64,000 bases of DNA from Thalassotalea marina (GTDB taxonomy: Bacteria > Pseudomonadota > Gammaproteobacteria > Enterobacterales > Alteromonadaceae). The position numbers and the translations under genes were made by a program. Location: the NCBI RefSeq assembly GCF_014656435.1, contig NZ_BNCK01000007.1:1-64000 (forward strand). The letters are read 5' to 3'. This document shows, one piece after another, positions 36,614-44,384 of the stretch (position 1 is the first letter of the stretch; the number at the start of each line of letters is the position of its first letter). Below the pieces are notes generated by a model. That model searched no databases. It saw only the letters and a list, made by a program, of their open reading frames with translations, and was not told where the DNA came from.

Positions 36614-37258
36614 ATGAAAATAGTCTATCTCACTCTTGCGACGTTAAGCTTATTAGCACCTCAGCGCGCGCTTGCCGATAACAATTGGTTTATCAAACCG
36701 TTTTTAGGTGTAAGCCAAATGTCAGATGTGATGGCAAATGTTAATAATATAGATGCATTATCTAGTAACGCTGACATCATGTTAGAAAATGGTAACAACG
36801 TTGGTTTAGCCTTTGGATTCCGATACAACGACGTGTTAGCCGTTGAATTTGCTTGGGAAAACAGAAGTAATGACGCTGAAATACAGTTAAATATGGGTGG
36901 GCAATATAACGATGGTCATTACGACTCTAGTCTTATTCTCATTAACGGTTATTATTATTTTAATACCAACTCAGCATGGCACCCATACGCTGGCGTTGGT
37001 GTAACTTGGGCTCAGGACGTTGAACTTGAGCTTAAAGACGAAAACAACAAAATGACCTACAGTGGTGATGGCGACAATGGTTTTCAATTGTTTATTGGTG
37101 TTGAATATGAGCTAACTAAACAGTGGGCAGCGCAATTTGAAGCTAGGTATGGCGCGATTAACAACTTATCTTTGATCAGTGACAAAGCACCCGGAGCTTT
37201 TCGCTCGCTAGACTATGAAACAATGACCGCACAACTGGCCATTAGTTATTATTTTTAA
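36614..37258 (+). CDS. Outer-membrane beta-barrel protein
   Basis: 214 residues with signal peptide (YLTLATLSLLAPQRALA-D). The mature part alternates hydrophobic and polar residues in an 8-strand porin-like pattern: NNWFIKPFLGVSQMSD, ALAVEFAWENRS-type strands, HPYAGVGVTW, FQLFIGVEYELTKQWAAQFEARYG, and it ends AQLAISYYF with terminal Phe, the outer-membrane insertion signal. Resembles OmpA-barrel/OprF-like 'outer membrane protein beta-barrel' domains. Function unknown. Confidence 0.85.
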   Translation: MKIVYLTLATLSLLAPQRALADNNWFIKPFLGVSQMSDVMANVNNIDALSSNADIMLENGNNVGLAFGFRYNDVLAVEFAWENRSNDAEIQLNMGGQYNDGHYDSSLILINGYYYFNTNSAWHPYAGVGVTWAQDVELELKDENNKMTYSGDGDNGFQLFIGVEYELTKQWAAQFEARYGAINNLSLISDKAPGAFRSLDYETMTAQLAISYYF

Positions 37259-37415
37259 ATCTACTGCGGAGCTAACACGCCCTATCTTTTGCGATGTCAG
37301 CTCTGTTAACAGTTAACTTGACTTAAAAATAAGCATTCCTTAAAATCGGCGGCAGGTTGCAGAGACGCCTATTCCGCCAAAGATGATATCACTCTGAACA
37401 TTTCGTATTTTTATC

Positions 37416-37430
37416 AGTTCAATTTGAACT
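37416..37430. promoter_or_regulatory. Small inverted repeat, possible operator
   Basis: AGTTC-AATTT-GAACT is a 15-bp dyad 45 bp upstream of the small gene at 37476. Only its symmetry supports a regulatory role. Confidence 0.3.
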
Positions 37431-37475
37431 AAGTAGGCTTAGCGGAGCGCCGACATTACTTAGAGGAATTGAATT

Positions 37476-37652
37476 GTGATCTCACATCTCCCTATTGAAA
37501 AACGACAACAAACAACAGGTTATAAATATCTTTGTCTGCTCTTGTTTTGTTTTTACGCTACACACGGCGAGACAACTCTAAACGCTGCGTTAAAAATTTC
37601 TTTAGTTATTAGCCCGGCCTGGTCATGTCAATTAGAGCTTAACGTGGAGTAG
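37476..37652 (+). CDS. Small protein, 58 residues
   Basis: A short GTG-started frame with a good SD (AGAGGA, 8 bp before the GTG). The product begins basic/polar (VISHLPIEKRQQTTGYKY), then has a hydrophobic stretch (LCLLLFCFYATHG) like a signal peptide or single membrane helix, and ends with SLVISPAWSCQLELNVE. The stop lies 3 bp before the ATG of the 37656 gene, and its last codons (GTGGAG) supply that gene's SD, so the two look translationally coupled. Function unknown; existence is inferred from these signals only. Confidence 0.45.
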   Translation: MISHLPIEKRQQTTGYKYLCLLLFCFYATHGETTLNAALKISLVISPAWSCQLELNVE

Positions 37653-37655
37653 CAT

Positions 37656-38186
37656 ATGGAACTTGCGATAAACGAAATTAAATTACAGGCAAAAAAGTTA
37701 CACAAACGTCTCAAATCGGGCGAAATGATAACGGCAAAAATAGAAAAACAACTAACACGTTTAAACACTAATTTAACTGAATTAAAGCTTAAACACTGTT
37801 TAACTATTGTGTCACAGCAACTTGGCTTTGTGCACTGGCACCAAGCGCATCAATTTTTTTCAGGTATTAGCGAAAACAATACGCCGTTAAACTGGGGAAC
37901 TTACTTATACCCCGAGCAAAATGATGTTTTTATTAACGAATGGTTTGCAGACTATTCACAAGCTAAAATTGTATTAGAAAAACATCCGCAGATTAAATGG
38001 CTATTGCCTTACAAACAGCAATTTATTGTCGTGGAAAAAGACTTTATTGACCGTTTTAAACTCGATCCGCAAGCAACTGAATTATGGCGCTTTATCAATC
38101 ATGATTTAAAAGCCAGTTACAACAGCAAAGCTTGGGATCATGTGACCGCTGCAATATTAAAACAGCGGTTTTTGAATGTAACTTAA
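37656..38186 (+). CDS. Conserved hypothetical protein
   Basis: 176 residues, cytosolic, family not recognised. Residues 1-50 form a Lys/Leu-rich helical or coiled-coil segment (LQAKKLHKRLKSGEMITAKIEKQLTRLNTNLTELKLKHCLTIV); the rest is mixed, with several Trp (FVHWHQAHQFF, LNWGTYLYPEQNDVFINEWFADY, IKWLLPYKQQFIVVEKDF). Start is supported by GTGGAG 7 bp upstream and by tight packing against the small gene before it. Convergent with the YjbR-like gene 14 bp away. Confidence 0.65.
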   Translation: MELAINEIKLQAKKLHKRLKSGEMITAKIEKQLTRLNTNLTELKLKHCLTIVSQQLGFVHWHQAHQFFSGISENNTPLNWGTYLYPEQNDVFINEWFADYSQAKIVLEKHPQIKWLLPYKQQFIVVEKDFIDRFKLDPQATELWRFINHDLKASYNSKAWDHVTAAILKQRFLNVT

Positions 38187-38200
38187 CGACATTTAAACCT

Positions 38201-38593
38201 TTATAAATGTACCAAGATTGACTGCTGGTCTTTCTTGGTCATTTTATTCACCACTAGCTGAAACGAGTTATCGATCATTCTCTCTATTTCCCCTTGTGGT
38301 ACTGATCCATCTAAAATCACCGTATTCCAAAGGGTTTTATTCATGTGGTAACCGGGAATAACAGATGAAAATATATCTCTTAACATAATCGCCTCTTCCG
38401 GCTCACACTTTAAGTTAACACAGTAAAAACCCGCCATTTTTTCCCCGCAGTCTTTTTCTGAGCCAGTGCCCAACGCTAAGGTAGCAAACATTTTATTTTT
38501 GACCTTAAACACTTTAACTTCCGGCCCAAACGGGTAATCAAAAGCGCTATAGGGTTTTGATAATAAATATTGTTCTACTTGTTGTTCATCCAT
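38201..38593 (-). CDS. MmcQ/YjbR-family protein
   Basis: 130 residues. YPFGPEVKVFKVKNKMFATL near the start and the C-terminal PGYHMNKTLWNTVILDGSVPQGEIERMIDNSFQLVVNKM match the MmcQ/YjbR family (CyaY-like fold), proposed to bind DNA. Cellular role not established. Divergent from the protease gene at 38841. Confidence 0.88.
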   Translation of the reverse strand: MDEQQVEQYLLSKPYSAFDYPFGPEVKVFKVKNKMFATLALGTGSEKDCGEKMAGFYCVNLKCEPEEAIMLRDIFSSVIPGYHMNKTLWNTVILDGSVPQGEIERMIDNSFQLVVNKMTKKDQQSILVHL

Positions 38594-38840
38594 TTTATTC
38601 TCCTTAGCCTAGGCGATTAATTTGGTTAATTCGCCATAATATTACCCAGCTTTCTTACCTAACGTTTTGAATTTCAGGTTACTTGCCCGAAGGCGATTTG
38701 ATAGTATCAATTTATGCGCTATATCATAGACGCGATCAATTCGATGAAGCAAAAGCTTTGATATAGGGTGACAAAAATAATACAAGTGGCACAATACATC
38801 GTATTGAAGCCAAGAGCGTTAGTTCATTTTAGGAAGTTGG

Positions 38841-40094
38841 ATGAAAAAAATATTATGCATATTACTGCTATTTGGCAGTACTTGGACATATGCAGCCGAA
38901 CAAGCGGAAGCGATTTTTAAACAGTTAGCACCTTCTTTATATCAGATCAGAATCATTGATAAAGCCAGTGGCGAAAAATCTTCTATTGGCTCTGGCTTTC
39001 AAATCAGCGCCGATGGTGTCGTCGCAACTAACTACCATGTTATTTCAAGCTTTGCTCGTCATCCCGCAAAATATCGAATTGAATATATAGACGATCAAGA
39101 CAACAAAGGTGATTTATCTCTATTAAGTATTGATGTTGTTAACGATCTAGCATTGGTTAAACGTCAAGTAGAAACCGAAATGCCTTTTTTTGAAATTTCA
39201 CAAGCTGCCCCAGTAAAAGGCGAAGAAATATATTCATTAGGTAATCCACATGACTTAGGCATGATAGTTGTGCCAGGCACCTATAACGGATTGAAAAGTG
39301 AATCCTTTAGTGATCGTATTCATTTTACCGGCTCAGTTAACTCTGGTATGAGCGGTGGTCCCGTTGTTAATAAAGAGACAAAAGTTGTAGGTATTAATGT
39401 TGCAACCTCAGGTAACCAAATAGGCTTTTTAGTCCCTCACGAAAAACTTTTAGCACTATACCAAGCGTATCAAAATGATGAATTGCCTGATATTGCTCAA
39501 CAAATGCAAAGTCAACTAACCGATTATCAACATCAGTTAGTAACCGAATTGTTAGAAAGTCCATGGCAACTTAAAAATTTGGGCTACGGGCTTGTTCCAA
39601 CCATTGATGTACCTTTCATTCGTTGCTGGGGGGAGTCAAACGCAGATAAACAAGATGCAGTCATGTTAATGGTATTAGCAAATTGTTCACTGGAAGAGAA
39701 CCTCTATATCGATAGTAACTTTTACACCGGCTCACTTGAAATGGAGTTTCGTTATTTACAAGCTAAAAAATTAAGTGATATTAAATTTTATCAGCTATTC
39801 CAGCGCCAGGTTTCCCGAGTGATGCCAGGTAATAAAGCTGATAAAGAAGATGTTACCGAGTTTAAGTGTCAGCATGATATCGTCATGCCACAGAGCCAAG
39901 GTATCAACAACAAAGCAATTTTCTGTACTCGAGCTTACAAACAATTTGATGATTTATATGATGTGCTTTATTTAGCTATTTCTGTAGACCACCATCAGCA
40001 AGCTTTGATCAGCCACTTTACTTTTGCTGGTGTATCAAAACAAAGCGCACAATCGTTTACTAAACAATTTATGGAATCTGTGACATGGAAATAA
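38841..40094 (+). CDS. Exported trypsin-like serine protease
   Basis: 417 residues with signal peptide (KILCILLLFGSTWTYA-A). Residues 25-210 are a chymotrypsin-fold, DegP-like (Trypsin_2) domain with a complete triad: His66 (TNYHVIS), Asp102 (NDLALVK), Ser171 (NSGMSGGPVV). No PDZ domain is seen; the C-terminal 190 residues are of unknown fold with several Cys (IRCWGES, LANCSLEE, EFKCQHDI, IFCTRAY). The 3' end overlaps the next gene, an FHA membrane protein, by 10 bp, so the two are coupled and probably work together in envelope signalling or quality control. Confidence 0.88.
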   Translation: MKKILCILLLFGSTWTYAAEQAEAIFKQLAPSLYQIRIIDKASGEKSSIGSGFQISADGVVATNYHVISSFARHPAKYRIEYIDDQDNKGDLSLLSIDVVNDLALVKRQVETEMPFFEISQAAPVKGEEIYSLGNPHDLGMIVVPGTYNGLKSESFSDRIHFTGSVNSGMSGGPVVNKETKVVGINVATSGNQIGFLVPHEKLLALYQAYQNDELPDIAQQMQSQLTDYQHQLVTELLESPWQLKNLGYGLVPTIDVPFIRCWGESNADKQDAVMLMVLANCSLEENLYIDSNFYTGSLEMEFRYLQAKKLSDIKFYQLFQRQVSRVMPGNKADKEDVTEFKCQHDIVMPQSQGINNKAIFCTRAYKQFDDLYDVLYLAISVDHHQQALISHFTFAGVSKQSAQSFTKQFMESVTWK

Positions 40095-41047
40095 TTATTG
40101 AAGAAGTAAGTCGCGGCCATAAAGTTATCAGTAGAGATAAATTTCTTACCGATCATGTCTCTATAGGTCGAGCCTATCATAACGACATTATTTTATCGGA
40201 TCCGCATATTTGTCCTGATCATTTAACCTTAGAGTTTGACGGGCAACATTGGCGTGTAAAAGATTTAGACAGTATCAATGGTAGCTTTCTCGGTGAAGGG
40301 AAAAAGTCAGCCGATGGGCATGTTGTGAACTCTGGCGACGTTATTCGTTTGGGCAAAAGTCAAATACGTATCTTATTCCCACATCATCCAGTAAGCGACA
40401 GTATAAGCCTTAGTCCGTTTGAAAACTTAATCAACGCAACTAAACAACCTGCCGTTTTAATTTTTAATGTGTTGTTATTCACATTAATCACGGGTTGGTT
40501 ATATTTCCTTAATAGCCCTAAAGACATTAATTTTACACAATATGTTGTACCTGCTGCGGGTATTACTTTGGTGTTTGCTATCTGGCCAATTGGTATCGCT
40601 CTGGTTTCACACCTAACGAAACACGACGCAAGAATTTGGACACAACTTGGAGTATGTTTCGTTTTTTACAACCTAACTTGGGTAAGTGACTTCTTAGAAA
40701 CCGTTGTTAAATTTAATAGTTCCAGCCAATCGATGTTAGCTTATTTAATGACGTTACTTCCTATCTCGTTAGCTTTTATTTTGTTCTGGTTAAATACCTA
40801 TATTGGCTTTCATGTTAGCAATAGAAGAAGAACAGCAATTGCCGCGGGCTTAACACTATTACTATTTGGCGGTACTTATTTGATTCAACTAAGTAAAAAA
40901 CCTGACTTTAGTGTTAGACCACAATTTGATTCAACCTTATTAACACCTAGCTTCTTAGTGACTGAAAGCAGTAGTGTCGATGAATTTATAGACGCATCAA
41001 ATAAGCTCTTTAATAAAGTCGACAAAGCGGCGAAAGAAAAGGAATAA
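40085..41047 (+). CDS. FHA-domain membrane protein
   Basis: 320 residues. N-terminal FHA (phosphothreonine-binding) domain at about 15-98: SIGRAYHNDIILSDPHICPDHLTLEFDGQHWRVKDLDSINGSFLGEG, with the Gly-Arg, Ser/His and Asn motifs of the family. Five hydrophobic segments follow (about 117-138, 150-175, 187-206, 215-238, 246-262), then a short polar tail. The FHA part should be cytosolic. Overlaps the upstream exported protease gene by 10 bp; no kinase or phosphatase is adjacent. Confidence 0.85.
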   Translation: MEIIIEEVSRGHKVISRDKFLTDHVSIGRAYHNDIILSDPHICPDHLTLEFDGQHWRVKDLDSINGSFLGEGKKSADGHVVNSGDVIRLGKSQIRILFPHHPVSDSISLSPFENLINATKQPAVLIFNVLLFTLITGWLYFLNSPKDINFTQYVVPAAGITLVFAIWPIGIALVSHLTKHDARIWTQLGVCFVFYNLTWVSDFLETVVKFNSSSQSMLAYLMTLLPISLAFILFWLNTYIGFHVSNRRRTAIAAGLTLLLFGGTYLIQLSKKPDFSVRPQFDSTLLTPSFLVTESSSVDEFIDASNKLFNKVDKAAKEKE

Positions 41048-41074
41048 ATCTAGGGTAATTTTATTTAGTCGGCG

Positions 41075-41095
41075 AGTGTCAGCAAATTTTACACT
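41075..41095. promoter_or_regulatory. 21-bp dyad upstream of PEP-CTERM gene 1
   Basis: AGTGT and ACACT arms separated by 11 bp, with the shared AAATTTTACA core. Its centre is about 97 bp before the -24 element. In this copy the dyad extends outward to GGCGAGTGT/ACACTCGCC (41071-41099), so it may double as the terminator of the FHA gene. Confidence 0.6.
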
Positions 41096-41180
41096 CGCCA
41101 TTATTTTTGTACAATTCACCTAAAACCCCTCCCAATAAACTGTTCATTTTTTCAACACCTTAAGTGGTTATTTTTTAATC

Positions 41181-41196
41181 TGGCATGAGACTGGCA
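41181..41196 (+). promoter_or_regulatory. sigma-54 promoter of PEP-CTERM gene 1
   Basis: TGGCATGAGACTGGCA: GG and GC with the obligatory 10-bp spacing of -24/-12 promoters. The start of transcription would be about 55 bp before the ATG at 41263. A TTCAACACCTTAA element, IHF-site-like, lies at 41151-41163. Confidence 0.7.
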
Positions 41197-41262
41197 TTAT
41201 CTCTTGTAGGCTAAGGACGGCAGACAAATTTAAACTGTATCGACTTAACCGGGAGATTCACT

Positions 41263-41994
41263 ATGAACTTCAAAAAAGCGCTAGCAATAGGATTGACTTC
41301 TATTGGCTTGTCAATGTCAGCACAAGCATCTGATATCAACGTGGGTGGGGTAATATGGGATCCCGACTCAGTTAATGCATTCCCTGATGCTGAAGATTTT
41401 TTCAGCAGCGGTAACTTATTTGAAAACGCTGTGGCGAACCCTGGAGATATCGTCAATGGCTTCGGTATTTTTGATCAATTCAATAGCGATGCGAATAACG
41501 CAGCAAGCTTTTGCCCAGGATGCGAATTAACATTCACATTTTCAATGGAACTTGTCGCTTTCACTCCAATTTCTGGGACGACAGGAACATTCGACTTTAC
41601 AAACTTAATGATCAACATTTACGTAGATCATGCACCAAACTATGCAGGCACAAGCGCAACAGCCTCTGAGGGTAATTTGTGGCTTTCACTTCAAGGTGCA
41701 AGTAACCTAACTGGTATTGGTACCAATCTAGGTACAGGTTCAGACACCGGTACAGGGTCAGCCTTGTTAAATGTAGTTGGTGGGTTAGCAGCTTCAAACT
41801 TTGATACCAATGGCGAAGCTAGCGGTACAGATTTAGTTTTATCTTCTTCTTTCCAACCAGGTGGCCCAAACGGAATGTTAAAAGGTGGATTTGAATTAAC
41901 AGGTAATTCAATTCCAGAACCAACCTCTATAGCGTTGCTAGGACTTGGACTATTAGGGTTTGGCGCATCGAGAAAATTGGTTACTAGAAAATAG
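41263..41994 (+). CDS. PEP-CTERM domain surface protein, paralogue 1
   Basis: 243 residues. Signal peptide 1-22 (KKALAIGLTSIGLSMSAQA) and a C-terminal sorting region: IPEPTSIALLGLGLLGFGASRKLVTRK, that is the PEP motif, a hydrophobic helix and a basic tail recognised by exosortase. The mature domain carries INVGGVIWDPDSVNAFP, a CPGC pair (residues 84-87), and a Gly/Thr-rich TGIGTNLGTGSDTGTGS segment. Most divergent of the four copies, with a different tail. Expected to be exported, processed and tied to extracellular polysaccharide. SD GGGAG is clear. Exact function unknown. Confidence 0.9.
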   Translation: MNFKKALAIGLTSIGLSMSAQASDINVGGVIWDPDSVNAFPDAEDFFSSGNLFENAVANPGDIVNGFGIFDQFNSDANNAASFCPGCELTFTFSMELVAFTPISGTTGTFDFTNLMINIYVDHAPNYAGTSATASEGNLWLSLQGASNLTGIGTNLGTGSDTGTGSALLNVVGGLAASNFDTNGEASGTDLVLSSSFQPGGPNGMLKGGFELTGNSIPEPTSIALLGLGLLGFGASRKLVTRK

Positions 41995-42019
41995 CACCGC
42001 CAGTATAAATCTCTCAATC

Positions 42020-42052
42020 AAAGTGCCCGTATCAATTATTCACGGGCACTTT
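42020..42052 (+). terminator. Terminator of PEP-CTERM gene 1
   Basis: AAAGTGCCCGT (42020-42030) and ACGGGCACTTT (42042-42052) form an 11-bp perfect stem; T-rich sequence follows. Confidence 0.8.
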
Positions 42053-42185
42053 ATTCACTACCTTTATATTGAATCTTGTATTCCATTCAAGAGCTGTAAA
42101 AACCATTTTCACTTTTTATGTTAGTGAAGTTCTAACAATGACCATAATGTTCAACACACCATATTTGTACAATAGTACAATATCT

Positions 42186-42206
42186 AGTATCAGAAAATTT
42201 TACAGT
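42186..42206. promoter_or_regulatory. 21-bp dyad upstream of PEP-CTERM gene 2
   Basis: Arms AGTAT and ACAGT with the shared AAATTTTACA core, centred 94 bp before the -24 element. Same element as at genes 1, 3 and 4. Confidence 0.65.
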
Positions 42207-42288
42207 TTAATATTGTTTAATTTTTAGCCCAAATCTACTCCCTGAAAATTTTCTTTTATTTCTATAACTTAAGTCTAATTTTAAACTT

Positions 42289-42304
42289 TGGCACGACTGA
42301 TGCT
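42289..42304 (+). promoter_or_regulatory. sigma-54 promoter of PEP-CTERM gene 2
   Basis: TGGCACGACTGATGCT, a near-consensus -24/-12 element (TGGCACG-N4-TTGCW). About 57 bp of leader remain before the ATG. Confidence 0.8.
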
Positions 42305-42372
42305 TTATTCATCACGCTTTTACTCAACAAATTATTTAAAGCTAAACAAACTTATATTTAACGGAGATAACA

Positions 42373-43098
42373 ATGAACTTTAAAAAAGGACTAGCAATTG
42401 GCTTAGCAGCCATGGGTTTGTCACTATCAGCTCAAGCCAGTGAAATTAACGTTGGCGGTGTAGTTTGGGATCCTGATTCAGTAAACTCATTCCCTTCAGC
42501 TGAAGATTTTTTCTCGAGTGGTAATTTATTTGAGAATTTTGCCGTTAATCCTGGCGATATCGTAACTGGTTTTGGTGTTTTCGATCAATTCAACAGCGAT
42601 GTAAACAATGCAGCATCTTTCTGCCCAGGTTGTGAATTAACATTTACCTTTACAATGGAATTAGTTCAATTCAATGATTTTGGTGGTGGTGCAGGTACAT
42701 TTGAATTTACAAACATGATGATCGATATCTATGTAGATCACAACCCTAACTATGTAGGTACTCAAGCAACTGCCAGTGAAGGTAACCTATGGTTACAACT
42801 TGCAGGCGCTACAAACCTAACTGGTTTTGGTACTAACTTAGGTACAGGTTCTGATACTGGTACAGGCGCTATCAACTTAGACGTTGTCGGCGGATTAGCA
42901 GCATCTAACTTTGATACTAATATGGAAGCTGGCGGATCAGACCTAATTTTGTCTTCTTCATTCCAACCTGGTGGTCCTAACGGCCTATTAAAAGGTGGTT
43001 TTGAGTTAACTGGTAACTCTATCCCTGAGCCTACTTCAATTGCTTTATTAGGTTTAGGTTTATTAGGTTTTGCTGCTGCTCGTAAGCGCAATGCTTAA
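42373..43098 (+). CDS. PEP-CTERM domain surface protein, paralogue 2
   Basis: 241 residues; signal peptide ending AQA, CPGC at 84-87, FGTNLGTGSDTGTGA, and the sorting tail IPEPTSIALLGLGLLGFAAARKRNA. About three quarters identical to paralogues 3/4 by eye. Its last 140 bp and its terminator are almost base-for-base the same as those of paralogues 3 and 4, while upstream parts differ more, a sign of recombination or gene conversion at the 3' end. SD GGAG. Confidence 0.92.
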   Translation: MNFKKGLAIGLAAMGLSLSAQASEINVGGVVWDPDSVNSFPSAEDFFSSGNLFENFAVNPGDIVTGFGVFDQFNSDVNNAASFCPGCELTFTFTMELVQFNDFGGGAGTFEFTNMMIDIYVDHNPNYVGTQATASEGNLWLQLAGATNLTGFGTNLGTGSDTGTGAINLDVVGGLAASNFDTNMEAGGSDLILSSSFQPGGPNGLLKGGFELTGNSIPEPTSIALLGLGLLGFAAARKRNA

Positions 43099-43119
43099 TC
43101 AATAAATTTCATATATATT

Positions 43120-43144
43120 AAGGCCGCTTCTGCGGCCTTTTTTT
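43120..43144 (+). terminator. Terminator of PEP-CTERM gene 2
   Basis: AGGCCGC-TTCT-GCGGCCT followed by a T7 run; the same terminator follows genes 3 and 4. Confidence 0.9.
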
Positions 43145-43193
43145 ATATCTCTTCTTTTTTATTCAAACTCAAAAGCATACTATTTAGGCATTC

Positions 43194-43214
43194 GGTATCG
43201 AAAAATTTTACACT
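43194..43214. promoter_or_regulatory. 21-bp dyad upstream of PEP-CTERM gene 3
   Basis: Arms GGTAT and ACACT with the shared AAATTTTACA core, centred 95 bp before the -24 element. Confidence 0.65.
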
Positions 43215-43297
43215 CTCTATTTTTGACCTTGTAAGGCAAATTCCAAAACAATAATTATTCCTTTAACATTCAACACCTTAAAAACATTTCAAAACAT

Positions 43298-43313
43298 TGG
43301 CACACAAATAGCT
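43298..43313 (+). promoter_or_regulatory. sigma-54 promoter of PEP-CTERM gene 3
   Basis: TGGCACACAAATAGCT: -24 GG and -12 GC with 10 bp between. TTCAACACCTTAA (IHF-like) lies 29 bp before it at 43269-43281, as at gene 1. Confidence 0.75.
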
Positions 43314-43378
43314 TATACATTGGCATATCACGTAGTTCCTTTTGGGCTAGTAAAAGATTTATAGCAGGAGATATTTAA

Positions 43379-44104
43379 ATGAACTTTAAGAAAGGTTTAG
43401 CAATTGGTTTAGCAGCACTAGGTTTATCAATGTCAGCTCAAGCAGCTGAAATTAATGTTGGTGGTGTTGTTTGGGATCCAGATTCAGTTAACTCATTCCC
43501 AGCAGCTGAAGACTTTTTCAGCAGCGGTAACATTTTTGAAAATGCAGCTTTTCAATCTGGTGATATTGTTAACGGTTTTGGTATTTTCGACCAGTTTAAC
43601 AGCGACGTTAATAACGTAAATTCGTTCTGCCCAGGTTGTGAGCTTACATTTACTTTTTCTATGGAATTAGTAGACTTCAACCCAATTGCTGGCAACATGG
43701 GTACGTTTGAATTCAAAAACCTAGCAATTGATATTTTTGTTGACCACAACCCTAACTATGTTGGTACACAAGCAACTGCTAGTGAAGGTACACTTTGGTT
43801 ATCATTATTAGCAGATACAAACTTAACAGGTATCGGTACAAACTTAGGTACTGGTTCTGATACGGGTACTGGCTCTGCAAACTTAAGTGTTGTAGGCGGT
43901 ATTGCTGCATCTAACTTTGATACTAACGGTGAAGCTGGTGGCTCTGACTTAGTTCTTTCTTCATCTTTCCAACCTGGTGGTCCTAACGGCCTATTAAAAG
44001 GTGGTTTTGAGTTAACTGGTAACTCTATCCCTGAGCCTACTTCTATCGCTTTATTAGGTTTAGGTTTATTAGGTTTTGCTGCTGCTCGTAAGCGCAAAGC
44101 TTAA
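43379..44104 (+). CDS. PEP-CTERM domain surface protein, paralogue 3
   Basis: 241 residues: signal peptide 1-22, INVGGVVWDPDSVNSFP, CPGC at 84-87, TGIGTNLGTGSDTGTGS at about 150-166, PEP at 218-220, hydrophobic helix, RKRKA tail. Differs from paralogue 4 only at residue 135 (Ser here). The two Cys two residues apart could form a small disulfide or bind metal. Expected substrate of an exosortase (XrtA type, given the PrsT, hydrolase and ACP genes nearby). Strong SD (AGGAG). Confidence 0.93.
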   Translation: MNFKKGLAIGLAALGLSMSAQAAEINVGGVVWDPDSVNSFPAAEDFFSSGNIFENAAFQSGDIVNGFGIFDQFNSDVNNVNSFCPGCELTFTFSMELVDFNPIAGNMGTFEFKNLAIDIFVDHNPNYVGTQATASEGTLWLSLLADTNLTGIGTNLGTGSDTGTGSANLSVVGGIAASNFDTNGEAGGSDLVLSSSFQPGGPNGLLKGGFELTGNSIPEPTSIALLGLGLLGFAAARKRKA

Positions 44105-44125
44105 TCAATAAATTTCATATATATT

Positions 44126-44150
44126 AAGGCCGCTTCTGCGGCCTTTTTTT
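44126..44150 (+). terminator. Terminator of PEP-CTERM gene 3
   Basis: Same AGGCCGC-TTCT-GCGGCCT hairpin and T-run as after gene 2. Confidence 0.9.
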
Positions 44151-44199
44151 ATATCTCTTCTTTTTTATTCAAACTCAAAAGCATACTATTTAAGCATTC

Positions 44200-44220
44200 G
44201 GTATCGAAAAATTTTACACT
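44200..44220. promoter_or_regulatory. 21-bp dyad upstream of PEP-CTERM gene 4
   Basis: Exact copy of the gene 3 dyad, carried by the duplication. Confidence 0.65.
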
Positions 44221-44303
44221 CTCTATTTTTGACCTTGTAAGGCAAATTCCAAAACAATAAATATTCCTTTAACATTCAACACCTTAAAAACATTTCAAAA
44301 CAT

Positions 44304-44319
44304 TGGCACACAAATAGCT
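44304..44319 (+). promoter_or_regulatory. sigma-54 promoter of PEP-CTERM gene 4
   Basis: Exact copy of the gene 3 -24/-12 element. Confidence 0.75.
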
Positions 44320-44384
44320 TATACATTGGCATATCACGTAGTTCCTTTTGGGCTAGTAAAAGATTTATAGCAGGAGATATTTAA

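Larger units (their letters stand above)
41995..42372 (+). other. Gap between PEP-CTERM genes 1 and 2
   Basis: No gene. It holds the gene 1 terminator (42020-42052), the 21-bp dyad (42186-42206) and the sigma-54 promoter (42289-42304) of gene 2; the rest is AT-rich. Confidence 0.8.

Noticed and set aside
41071-41099. Simple terminator for the FHA gene
   Set aside because: The 9-bp hairpin could terminate, but the same dyad recurs at genes 2-4 without the outer arms and at a fixed distance from the sigma-54 promoters, so a regulatory site is the better explanation (both may hold).
43314-43340. A second -24/-12 promoter at TTGGCATATCACG before PEP-CTERM gene 3
   Set aside because: It has a -24-like TGGCA, but no GC at the -12 spacing.
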